Of a DNA stretch of 64,000 nt, positions 48,659-60,015 are shown piece after piece. Every line of letters starts with the position of its first letter. Within the stretch, counting starts at the first letter, position 1. Made by a program: the position numbers and the translations under genes. Where the stretch lies: positions 3,705,953 through 3,769,952 of the forward strand of contig CM072155.1 in the NCBI GenBank assembly GCA_036850595.1, read 5' to 3'. The notes below the pieces were generated by a model. The model did no database searches, was not told the DNA's origin, and was given only the letters and a program-made list of their open reading frames with translations. Origin of the DNA: Rhyacichthys aspro. Lineage: Eukaryota; Chordata; Actinopteri; Gobiiformes; Rhyacichthyidae.

Positions 48659-50904
48659 TACTTGATTAAGACTGAAACTGCAAAAAGAAATTCATAACAG
48701 AATACAGCAAATCAGCAGTTGACAGCTCATTTTTTGTGCTACAGATACTTGGTGCTGACTTTGGGACAACATCGTTTTACTATGGAGAGCATTAAGAAGA
48801 AAAAAAAGAATAAAACAAGAAATACTTCCCACTTTTTCTTTTTATATGATCAGATTTTCAAGTTTTTCTTTTTCCCACTTCTTTTTGAGCAAATCGTGGC
48901 TGTATTGTTTATTGTAGAAACTTTCATGGTTTCAAGGATATATATTTCCTTATTATAAGATTATATAAGAAAATGTTTATGTTCTTGGATACATCGAAAT
49001 GTTTTTTATTTTATAAATGCTCAAAATAAAAATATGGTTGGGATAACATTCACTCATATATGACTGATCTCTTCCAGCAGAGGTTTGTTTGCAAGGAAAT
49101 TGTCGGCATTATTTTCACTCACGTCAAGAAATAAAACACCATTAAGTCATTTAAGTCCATTTTAAAATGACACGCTTTGAAAAGAAACAGTTTGCTGATT
49201 GAAAACCATCTCTTATTTTTGACAGTAGGAAGTGGAGGGTGACGGAGCCGAAGGTCACAGCCAGGGGTGCGCATATCGTGATGGGATTGGTGACCTGTGC
49301 CGCTCCGTGACCCTGTGGATGATTGCACTGCCTGAGACTGGCTTGATCCCCGAGCTGATGCTGGGCTTTTGATGGCCGTCCGCTTTGATGACACCACCAG
49401 ATTGAATCCAGCCGCCCGCAGTGCCACACACACATCGACGGGAGGAAATATTGGATCACATCTAAACAGGAGGCAATATTTCTACCTTTGAACCCGACCA
49501 CTGATATGTGTCATCGGACTGAACAGACCCATACTGAGCGAGGAAAGTTTCTCACCTTCCCATGTGAGCCTAGTATCGAGTTTAAGCTCATGATCTCATT
49601 TACGACAATTATTATTTCACTCAAACCTGTTTTCCTCCAGCAACTGAAGCGTTATGACTTACTTCCAGGAAATACTCCACATTCAAGGCCTTGCAAATGA
49701 CATTTTTCCGCCCCTGCTTTTCTACAACAGTTCGGTTTCCTGCCCGTTTGATGTCTTCCTGTATTAATGTGCGTGAGCGACGAGCCAGAGTTTACTAGCA
49801 ACCCTGGGCCACTCTGCTTTCAAGTCCCGTTCAGTTGGACCGAACGACAAAGTGACTAATGGCCAAAGCAGACGCGAAATACACTCGATCAAACGAATCC
49901 AGTCACGGCATATGAGGGCACTTTTAACGAAGATGATTTATTGTTAATACGGTCGCATTTGGAAGAATTTGAATCCCGTTTTTGAGTTTATGGGTAGCAA
50001 GCTTTACCTTGCAGCCAATTTGGAAGCTAACGTGAGTTGTAGCTGCCCTTGAATGGCTTTGCTGACGGTAAATCTTAACCATAGCTAGGTCAGCCTTTTG
50101 TTTGTAATCTCCTACATTTCTGTCGACCTAGAACTGTCTGATATCTTCTCCGAAATCTGTGGACGGACCTCGGCAACCGGTGGAAAAAATAGCTATAGAA
50201 TAAGTGATTGTGAAATGTGGGAGCGCGGAGTGTTTGGCAGGGTTCGTCTTGTTTGCTCAGTAAACCCCAAAAGACTGTTTTTTTGGGGGTTTTTTTTTTT
50301 TTTTTGCGCCGAGGGAAATGCCGGCATTGTTGGGCGCCGAGACCGTGGTTACAGGCCAGCCACGTCGGGACAAACAACAAGATGAAGGTCAGCTAATATA
50401 GCACTTAATTCCACTTCCTGGTCCCCATGACAGCCGGCCAGGGTTTATTTGAAGATCCCAGACCCCGAAGTCACTCTGCACTTTGTTCAGTCCATGAGTA
50501 CGGCTGGTGCGGGCCAACACTTTACAGATATGAATGTGTTGGGACGACAGAGGGAGAGGAGAAGGGGGGCAAGGAGAAGAGAGAAAAAAAAAAGAAAAAG
50601 AGAGGCGTAGTGAAGCAGAGACCAGGAACATTCCAGAGGACCGCACTTCTCTTTGTGTCTTTGTGCTGTCTGTCAAATTATACAATACATTCCACCAATT
50701 AAATGACAATAAAGACGAGCGGAGGATTTACACAGCTTGAATTATACCTTTCGCAATCATGTAAAAGTGTAAACCAAATGAGGATCTGTGGATATAAAAA
50801 GGAAAGTAAACTATAAAGGATGATTATAAATGTGATTTTTGTTAGTTTGCAGAATGCAAAGTGAAAGAACAGAAGAGAATTCGAATTGAAATCAATATTT
50901 GGTA
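48659..50904. other. no gene recognised
   Basis: Frames at 49119-49501 and 50090-50709 are mutually overlapping and lack domains. A T/G-rich run lies at about 50278-50305. Confidence 0.4.
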
Positions 50905-51095
50905 AGACTTTGCCTCAAAACACCAAAAGTCTCAGGTTTTGAAGGATCTGGGCAGATTCTGTTTAAACATTTGGAGAATCCCAGACAAAACCAGGACTAA
51001 ACCAGACCATCAAATCTCAGAAGAGAGTTAGATTAAACCAGACTATGTAATCCCAGCTAGAACCAGGCCAGACTCCATGATGGGATCACCATCAG
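50905..51095 (-). mobile_element. dispersed repeat, unexpanded relative of the 12-kb array
   Basis: In reverse complement it reads GATCCCATCATGGAGTCTGG, about two degenerate 45-bp units (GGGATTACATAGTCTGG, then GGTCTGGTTTAGTCCTGG) and AAATGTTTAAACAGAATCTG. This is the same order as the flanks and unit of the array at 12057-13226. Confidence 0.85.
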
Positions 51096-51397
51096 GATCC
51101 TTAAGACAACTCTCAAATTTGAAGGTTTTCGTCTCTTCACTCACTTCTTCATTTTGTAAGTTGAAAAAAACAAAAAAAACATTTAAATTGCATATTGTTG
51201 ACAGTATTCTTACTTTACCACATATCTTCACACCTTTTTTTCAGACTTTCACCTGGTTATGGTTCAATAAGCTAATTATGAGCAGGACAAATTTGGTGGG
51301 AATCTGTTCCATTCTTCCCCAACCATCACTAGGTCTTCCAACTATGGAGCCATTACCATCGTTTACTGATAATTTAGCTCCACTGGATGAGTTAGAC

Positions 51398-51480
51398 CAG
51401 GGGTGGGCAAACTTTTTGGCTCAAGGGCCACACTGGGTTTTAAAATCTGACAGATGGGCCGGACCAGTAAAATATAAACT
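51398..51480. mobile_element. hAT-type terminus
   Basis: CAGGGGTGGGCAAACTTTTT followed by GGCTCAAGGGCCACA is a typical hAT end. The opposite end was not found. Confidence 0.6.
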
Positions 51481-51851
51481 AGTATTGATCACATTAGTAA
51501 ACATGTACCATTTCTTGCGTTTCTTGGCAAATATGACTTATGGCTACTGACTGGACTTCAGTCAATAATCTCTGTCAAATATCTCTGTCCACATTAAAAA
51601 CTTGTGTGAATGGAAGTTTTCTGTATGTAGATATGATGGTAACTTTAGCAAAAGCACAAGGCAAGGCTTTAGTCTAATATGTAAAGCTTGATGAAAAAGG
51701 AGGTGTGCAATGCAGGATTTTAATGACATGAAGCAAATAGATGAAATCATGTTGGATTGTAAACCGAGTAGCTCAATTATGTGATATATGCATTGCACTA
51801 GAAGAGCTACCAATGCTTCAAAAAAATGTATTATTGCTAATTTATAGAGAA

Positions 51852-52118
51852 GTATGGAGTCTGCATGTCCTCCACAGGCCTCCATAGGTTCTCTCTGGGC
51901 ACTCCAGCTTCTTTCCACCCTCTAAAGATTTGCATGTCTAGGTAAACTGTTGATTCTAATGTGACCACAGTGAATGAACATGAGAGTGAACAGTTGTCTG
52001 GCTCACAGTGTGTGTCTGTAAGTGTTAGGCCTGACATTGCCTGGAAATTGTCAAAGGATATACCCCACTTTACGCCCAAAGTATGCTGGTGTAGGCTCAG
52101 GCCCCCAGCACCACGTTA
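51852..52118 (+). mobile_element. decayed SINE body
   Basis: GAGTCTGCATGTCCTCC, CACCCTCTAAAGATTTGCAT, GTGAACAGTTGTCTGG and TAGGCTCAGGCCCCCAGC align with the SINE at 32555. The tRNA head is missing. Confidence 0.75.
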
Positions 52119-52439
52119 CTGGTTTGTTATGTCAGTAATTAGACCAGGTCTCAGCAACCCAACAGCAACTGACCAAAACCACCTTCTATAAGGAAACCAC
52201 AGAGGTTTAAGTGGTTCTGTATTTTGTACTGAAAAAAACACGATGGGATAACGTTGGTGTTTTGTAAAAGAAGGGTCACTCCCAATTCAGCATCCAAGGT
52301 TTTTGTGGTTCTCTTCTAGGTCTAATTTTTTCTACTTTCATGGAAAAAGTAGAAGAGAAAGTGATGGGCATAAAAGACTACCCTTCTCCACAGTCCACCT
52401 ACGAAGAGAGTGTCCAGCCAGGATTACAGGATCCCTCTC

Positions 52440-52742
52440 TCTTTTTATTCACTGAGTATTGTTGCACATTTCAGTCTGTTCTAAGAGTTAGTTTCATTAT
52501 TAATTGTTTATATAATGAGCTAATTTTAGTTAAGCGTTATTCTGAAATGTTTTTAGCTCAGGGCAGGTGCAATAATTCTGTTTCAATTAACTGTATTTTG
52601 CTCTTGATAATTGCTGGTTACAGTACTGTTCCTGTATGAATGTGTGTACATATAAGTATCCAGGTTTTCTTGTGTGTTTTGTCCTGTATATTTGCCCAAG
52701 ACAATTTTCCCTTTGGGACAATAAAGTATGTTTGATTTTTGA
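52440..52742 (+). mobile_element. LINE 3'-end remnant
   Basis: The stretch ends TTTCCCTTTGGGACAATAAA followed by GTATGTTTGATTTTTGATTT, a LINE terminus with an imperfect short tandem tail. Confidence 0.6.
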
Positions 52743-52839
52743 TTTGGTCTACTGCTGCATGGGACGTATTTTGACTCATTTATTGAGGATGATTTTGAAC
52801 GTTTACCTTACTAATAAAAATGACTAATAATTTTAAAGC

Positions 52840-52965
52840 ACTAAAGACTAATAAAGGACTAGTAATTGACCCCTGTGGAACACCACCTGTGAGGGTATGA
52901 TGGAAATGATTAGTCTTCAAGTACAACTGAAACAAATCTATCAGAGCTGAGAGCCAAACCAAGGA
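52840..52965 (-). pseudogene. short reverse transcriptase fragment
   Basis: The minus-strand frame reads TGGVPQGSITSPLLV, close to the LINE palm motif GVPQGSVLGPLLF. Nothing else of the enzyme is recognisable. Confidence 0.5.
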
Positions 52966-54944
52966 ATAATGTCCCTATCTGTTTCCACTGACTGGTACAT
53001 TACATTAGCACGGTGCAGTTTTGGTTCAAGGTAAACCTCTGAAAAAGCTTGTGTTTCCACATGTCGTACCTCACTGTTAAAAGAGTTGCCAAAATGGTTA
53101 CGGTAAGTTTTTTACATTTTGTGGATGTTTCTATATAAGGGGATGGACAGGCCGCGTACAAACTGGTGATACGCAAAAGGGATCCACAATATCCTATAAT
53201 AGCCGTGCATTATCAACACACTGAAAGTTACGGCAATCAAACCATTCCACAGACTCTGAGAGGAGGCCATCGACTCAAACACTTACTACAGAGAGAGACA
53301 TTTTGGATTTCTACATTAAAAGCTACATCATGACTGGGATTGAATGATAATACTGACTTAACCTCTTTTTTGTAAAAATCTATGTAGTGATTTATGGGCA
53401 TCTGTTATTAGGAAACGTCGTATTGGGTCTGATATGTACGTCTACTAGCCTTTCGACTGTATTACATTACAATATCTTTGTTATTGATTGATGAAGTCCT
53501 TATGGTAAATATTTTCCTATATCTACTTTCTATAGTGTTTCTTTGCTTGTTTTTATTCTTGACTTTATTTGTTTTCTTCTCTGTAATGCTTGGTTGCACA
53601 AACATTTTTATACATTTTTTTATTTATTTTTTTTCCTTTGTGGGAGGTACCATGAGTTGCCCATCCCTATATAATTAAGGGACTGAGTGTGCACCCTGAA
53701 GAAGACTCATCTGAAGCTGAAACGCATTGAAATGTGCCTTTTAACTCCAACAAAGACACTGTCAAATGACTTTACGATGAAGAAGGAAGTGTAGAGTCTT
53801 GTATTGTTATTCTACATCTGATCCCGTTTCAAATTTCAACATTACCGCATCAAAAATATAATTCTCAGTCATCTTCGCTCTTGTCCCAGTTCAGCCAGTG
53901 GCACCAAACAGGGCGCTACTGTGAGGCAGCCTCTCCTCATGGCGCAGCGTCCAATCAGGTCTCGGACTATGCGTCAATAGCCATTAAGAAGAACTAGTTT
54001 ATGAGCTGATTGTCTTAGCCATCATTTAACTCCAACCTACAGAAAGTGAGTGAAGGGGGGGGATATATCACACAGCATCCAAAAGCCAAGTGCCTTAATC
54101 CTGTATGGAAATGGTAATGAGAAAAAAAAAGAGGACCGCGTCGGTCTGTGTGCTCTGTGAGATCCAGGACGGGATCTAGGCCTCTCTAGTGGGGCTTCTC
54201 CTGGAGACAGAAGAAGAGGCTTTGTGCTCCAATCTAGTAAGCCAGAAATACAGCTTTTGAACTGTGTGCATTGAATGAAAGGGAGAAATGGAGAGGGACT
54301 TTGGGGGAGAGTGAATGAGTGAGTGAAGGGGTGGGGGCTTGAGGACTTTAGAGGTGTTAGTGTCAAATGCGAAGGCTGTAATACGTCCCGAATCCCAGTT
54401 TAGCATGTGTGTGCGCAGCGGTCGCACACTCGGCCGATATCAAGTACCTCTTTAAGCTAAAGGTGTCCGGGCTTTGTGTCATTCATCCTAAAGGAGAGAG
54501 TGAAGCCTGGGAAGTGAGTGGTCGTCTAATGAAACGTGGAAAAAGTGGAGTGAAAATGTGCAGCCGAGTATAACCTGGATGTATGAAGCATGTAGAGAAC
54601 TTTAAAGGGCGTCTGGAGGATTGTTTTTAGATTTTTCCGTCTAGAGTCTGTTTGTCAGGAGGTAGCACAGTGCTTGGTCAGAGCAACTGAAGCGGGCAGA
54701 TAAAGGTGGTGAATACACTAAGGTTAATACTATGTGCATTCAAACAAAGAGTCCTCTGGAGGATCCCCTGACCCATTTACATCCCAGCCCTTTGGGGCTA
54801 GCACCAGAGCCCTCGTAGCATCGCCTTTCAGTGGGAAAATTGATCGTATTGTGTTCACACGTGCATGATAAAGTCAGCGGGACACAGAGACGCTTTACAA
54901 TGCAAAACACATAATATACAAACAAAACCCCAAATGAAGATCTC
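52966..54944. other. no gene recognised
   Basis: T-rich stretch at 53480-53650, then a motif CCCTGAAGAAG...GCTGAAACGC at 53696-53727 (see findings). No exon seen. Confidence 0.4.
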
Positions 54945-55310
54945 AAAAGAGCTCATGACAGGTTGTAAAATTGTTTCAAAGGTGAGTTTTTTGGCCGTTT
55001 TTGAAGTGTTCCAGATGGTTGCAGGGTTGGATTTGTTGATGGGCGTGAGGAGGTCAGAGTCAGAAGAGGTGTCGCTGAAGGAGTTCTGAGAGGAACGGCG
55101 GGGCGAGGTTATTCCCGGCTTTGTGAGTGATTAGTTTGGACGTTGACGTGGATGCGGTGCAGTGTGGAGAGCCAGTGGAGCTGTTGGAGGATGGGGGTGA
55201 TGTGTTAATACCGGGCAGCTGACTTCGGAGCATTCTGAGGTTTCTGGAGCTCAGTGGAAGGGAGATCCTGTTCCAGTAATCCAGTCTGGAGGTTATGAAG
55301 GCGTCAAAAA
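54945..55310 (-). pseudogene. LINE ORF2 C-terminal fragment
   Basis: From 55305 on the minus strand the frame reads DAFITSRLDYWN, then LRMLRSQLPG, and after frameshifts LITHKAGNNLAPPFLSELL. It resembles the fish LINE consensus HAFISSRLDYCN, LQLIQNAAARVL, LTHKALNNLAPPYLSDLL. It is truncated and shifted. Confidence 0.8.
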
Positions 55311-57397
55311 GGGGCTAGAAGTAATAGCAGAGTCTCAAATAGCTGCGGAACGGATCACTTGATGTTAAACCACTGTCTTGTTGCTCCATTTTGTTTACAT
55401 AAAGATACAACTGCCCGTGACCCACTCCTTAAGCTTCCATACTACTTCTGGATTAGCGCTGTCACGAATGAATAGTAAACATTGCCATTTACATGTGTTT
55501 ATTTTGTGACTAGTCGAGCTAGTCATGTGACCTAACAATAATAAGACGCTTTGCTCCTCATGCGCACATTTTCCGTGTCATTTTCTTCTTCATCTCCCGC
55601 AGAATAAAAACGAACAAGACGGAATCCACTCATTGACTTAATCAACTGAGAAAACACTGAGTTTTATTGTTTTCTGTCGAGTCAAGTGCTCGGTTGCACA
55701 CAAAACAGCTCTGGTTCTGCTGCGGGTGAAGAAGAAAGAGCAGAAGGCCAAGTGGCTTTGAGAAGAAGAAGAAAAAAACAAGAGGAGTGTACGGCAGGAA
55801 GTTTTCCAAAACGAAATCTTTTATACATAAAATCAGTGAGTGAGATTTCAGCTGCAATGCAAATGAGTCTCGTTATCCTCTACTTATTATTCCCAAACGA
55901 CTAATCCACTTAAGTAACACAGGCTGTTCACTAAACTCCTTTGGGGAAATCTAATAGTTCCCTCAATGTGAGTGAAATAAAACAGCAGCAAATATTAAAT
56001 TGCATCACAGAAGTTAATGCATACACTGCTCAGTAGATCATTCGTGAATGAGGCCCAGTCTGGAAGTCATTTTGCTTTTCAGATTATTAGAAAGAAGTCG
56101 CGAAGTTGGCTGCAGATACATCTTATCTGAATATGTTATCTACTTAATGTAGGCTAACGGTAGCTACACATCACAGTATTACAGTCTCACAGATTACTTG
56201 AGGCTCTTTCTATGAATGGTTGAACTGAAACTGAATCGTAAGGACTGAAGCTGAAAATAATGGAGAACTGATTTTTTGTCAACTTGGAAAAGCATGAATT
56301 TAGTTTCAAAGTATAAAGTTCATTTTCAATTTACTGCAATTCATTAACAAACCAGCGCATTTGATTTCAAAAGCATTCATTTAACTGGAGCAATTCAGAT
56401 TCAGTTTGAGCACTTCAAATTGAAATATAACATTATTCATTGTCGGTTTGTAGTGGCACAAATATCATCCCATGAGCTTCTATGTTTTTATAGATGTATG
56501 ATTATGTGCTTTCAAAATAAAACTCTGAAAAAAAAAAAAAAAAAGAAAAACATATCTGCAAAATAAGTTAGCAGAAAAAACACAGATAAAGGCGATTCAA
56601 GATGCTAATTGAGCTATTCCGTTTGTTTTTCTCCAGTGTCGTTAGTATATGAAGAGTTATGGTGTCTAAGAATTGAGTGTGATTCAGTTTATTGCACGGT
56701 GACATTAAATGCTGCTTGAATAATTTGCAGAGCAGCATTTGAAAACGTAATTCCTGTTGGTTGCGTGATTGAAAGCCACATAAATGTGTGGCCTGAGCTG
56801 CCCCACAGAATGCTAAAGGTGCTAAACGCCTCGCTTGATGATAATTCAACACTGCAGAGGGCCACAGTGGTCTCATAACCTTAACTACGTCTGCCTTTCA
56901 GGGAAAACCGGAGGGCAAAAACAATACGGAAACAGCAATAAATTCACATGCATTTATGGGCTCAAAGTGACAAAGAAGTAAGCCGCCGTTCCTCCTATAG
57001 AAAGACTTTTTTTTCTCGACCACTTGTACTTTCCATTTCCTGACAGTACGTCGCATCACCAACGCCGCCCGTTCCCCGACCAGAGGAACGCCGTTTTCCG
57101 AGGAGTTACCGTCCAGACAATGGTAAAACTGGGATCAGGGATTCACCCGAGTGGAAAGTTCCGTCGAGCGGTGGAAACCCGACTGTCACGTCCAGTCTGC
57201 TGTGGGTACCATCAGAGACTCTCTCCTCCTCAAGTCAGGCCTTTACTGTTTGTTGTTCCGACCTCATCTTTGTTCCACACAGATCGCTTTTACAGCGCTC
57301 CCATCACACCCAGAGCTGCCCAGTGACCAGACCAGTGTTTCAAAGCAGGTTTAATACAGTTCGCACAAGGCCTTCTACTTTTACCTAAAGGTTGATG
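55311..57397. other. no gene recognised
   Basis: A-rich run at about 56528-56546. Frames at 56568-56876 and 57024-57326 have no domain. Confidence 0.4.
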
Positions 57398-57405
57398 CTA
57401 TAGGT

Positions 57406-57866
57406 CAGAGGTGTCAAACTCAAAGTGGTGAGGGGCCGCAATAGTCAATAATTATCCTTTCAGGGGCCCGAAGATGGAGATTAAATTTTGAGAAATTGCA
57501 TGTTGAACAGGTTTTAGTTGGATTTGAACAGGTTTTAGTCAGGTGTAGACAGGGTTTAGTTGGATTTGAATTGATTTTGGATTTGAATTGTTTTATGTGG
57601 CCCTTCAATACATTTAGTAGTTTACATTTTTGGCACTAGGTTAAATTCAAACAGGTTTCAGGTAGATTTGAACAGGATTTAGGTGGATTTAAACAGGCTG
57701 TAATAGGTAGTAGTGGTAGGTTAATCTTTGTAGCAAAAATCAAAACCATCTAAAACCTGTTCAAATCTATCTGAAACCTGTTTGAATTCAACCTAGTGCC
57801 AAAAATATAAACTACTAAATGTATTGAAGGGCCACATAAAACCGGGCCTTGAGTTTGACATGTGTG
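57406..57866. mobile_element. hAT-like non-autonomous element with hairpin core
   Basis: A 461-bp element with terminal inverted repeats CAGAGGTGTCAAACTCAA and (right end, reverse complement) CACACATGTCAAACTCAA, 15 of 18 matching. The perfect 8-bp target duplication CTATAGGT lies at 57398-57405 and 57867-57874. The left third has 21-bp units such as AACAGGTTTTAGTTGGATTTG. The rest is a long inverted repeat. No transposase. Confidence 0.93.
57591..57841. repeat. long inverted repeat inside the hAT element
   Basis: Arms at about 57591-57680 and 57752-57841 are near-perfect reverse complements; for example TTTTATGTGGCCCTTCAATA pairs with TATTGAAGGGCCACATAAAA. Only a few mismatches are seen in roughly 90 bp, around a 71-base loop. 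Confidence 0.9.
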
Positions 57867-57874
57867 CTATAGGT

Positions 57875-59339
57875 TGTCCAAGTTAGCTCATTTCTTCTTT
57901 TGATTCTACTATATCATAATAAAGACAGATGATTTGTTAGGAATGGCTACCAAGCACTGCAAGATTTTTTTTTTTTTCCTCAGAACCACTAAAGTTACTT
58001 GGAGTAAAGGTTGCACAAAAACAACATAATCAACAGTTTATCTCTATTAATGTTCTTTACATCAGCCAATTCTGTATAAAGTGGAAGCTTGGGTTCCTAG
58101 TTGGGTGCACGTATAAAGGAATAATCCAAGCTCATGCATGTGATTGGAAAATTATAAGTAGGACTTTGTTTAATGTTTAAAATATCTTTTGTCTCCTCAT
58201 AAAAGTTTAGCTTGTACATTACTGTTTACTGCTGCTCTGTTGGTTGCAACTTTAAAAGACTGACACCACCTCTGCAACTTTTAAGCTTCTTACCATGATT
58301 TTTGCGTTTATTTCTTCCATCAATAGCCTATCGGAGCAAGGTCCCATTTAGATTAAGCAAGAGAAGCCATGTAGCTGAGCTTTTTCCATGGATCATGGAT
58401 GTTTCGCTTAATGAGGCCTTGGGTTGTCTGGGTATTTCTCAGAGCATTACACAGTTTACCTTGTGCAGCAGGTGGAGTCTAACCATTTTTTTTTTTTAAA
58501 TCCCAGCTAACTGCCCCTTGTTTAATTTTGTGATATTGCATTTTTATGAAACAACTTTTATCCTAGACCTACATTTTGAACAAATTTTACGATTTTTAAG
58601 AAGAGCAGATTTATTTTTCCTGACTGTAGTTTGGTGTGTCTTCCTCTTTCACATATTTGACATTTTTAATCAACCATTGTCTTTGTCAGAAAGTCACGTC
58701 TCTGTCCATTTTGTTGCGATTTACCTGTGTTGCCTCAGCCCATTTTCACATTTTTCCTGGATACTGATACCTGTGTGGCGTAGTTTAGCAATAAAAATAA
58801 TAATAATAAAAAAACAAAACATCTTACCATTGCTAACAACATGGCGTTACTCTGATCTGGATAAAATGATCACGTTTTCTGGCAGATGGTTCAACCGATC
58901 ACCTGCAGGTATTCATCCTTTGCTTCCTATGAAAGCCAGGCAGGTTATTGTACAGTCTGACCACGGAGTGAACTCACTGGACGTCCTTTCCTGGGCAGCT
59001 GTCTTGACTGCTTTTTATTTGTGAATAATCCTTCCTTTTTCCCTGTAGAGCAATGCAATCATTTCAAATGGTTTTATAAGCCTTTCCAGAAAGACTTACG
59101 GCAACCAGTGCTTATTTAAGACCGTGGCTTATTTCGTCCTCCATGAGCAATGTGTTAATAGGTACCTGCGTGATCCTGTCTGTAGCAAACAACCAAAACC
59201 TCTGTTTTTCTGTACATGTCTGTTCACCTGCTGATGATCAATTAAGCAACATCTGGTGATTAGCAGCACCTCAATTCAACTTACCCTCTTATATCCCTTT
59301 TCTTTTTTTTAAGCTATTTTAGCATTTGTTTTCATATAT
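57875..59339. other. no gene recognised
   Basis: A 169-codon frame at 58518-59024 is AT-rich and has no recognisable domain or splice context. Confidence 0.4.
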
Positions 59340-59434
59340 GTACTGTTTGAATGTTGAATGTATGTCTGCTGCACTACACTTTGACTGTTTCTAATTTTGT
59401 TGTACATGCCACATGTTACAATGACAATAAAGGT
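59340..59434 (+). mobile_element. LINE 3' tail preceding the microsatellite
   Basis: CTGCTGCACTACACTTTGAC, then GTTACAATGACAATAAAGGT, the terminal motif of fish LINEs whose tails are often TCTAT/TATTC repeats. Confidence 0.6.
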
Positions 59435-60015
59435 CTATTCTATTCTATTCTATTCTATTCTATTCTATTCTATTGTGTTCTTTTCTGTTCTGTTCTGTTC
59501 TATTCTATTGTATTATGTTCTGTTCTATTCTGTTCTATTCTATTATGTTCTGTTCTATTCTGTTCTGTTCTATTCTATTCTATTATGTTCTATTCTATTC
59601 TATTCTATTCTGCTTTGTTATTTTCTGTTCTATTCTATTCTGTTATGTTATATTTTGTTCTATTCTGTTCTATTCTATTCTGTTCCATTCTATTATGTTC
59701 TATTCTATTATGTTCTGTTCTTTTCTGTTCTATTCTGTTCTATTCTGTTCTGTTCTATTCTATTCTGTTCTGTTCTATTCTATTCTGTTCTATTCTGTTC
59801 TATTCTATTCTATTCTGGTCTGGTCTGTTCTATTCTGTTCTGTTCTGTTCTATTCTATTCTATTCTGGTCTGGCCTGGTCTGTTCTATTCTATTCTGTTC
59901 TATTCTATTCTATTCTATTCTATTCTATTCTATTCTATTCTATTATATTCTGTTCTATTCTATTATGTTCTGTTCTATTCTATTATGTTCTATTCTATTC
60001 TATTCTATACTGTTC
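59435..60015. repeat. (TATTC)n long microsatellite, about 580 bp
   Basis: More than one hundred degenerate copies of TATTC with TGTTC, TATTA and TGGTC variants. It is open in three frames because there is no stop triplet in most registers; these frames are not genes. Confidence 0.97.

Noticed and set aside
51077..51550. 157-codon plus-strand frame
   Set aside because: It runs through a dispersed repeat end and a hAT terminus. It is a mosaic of repeat DNA.
58518..59024. 168-codon plus-strand frame
   Set aside because: AT-rich, hydrophobic by composition, no family resemblance, no credible gene structure.
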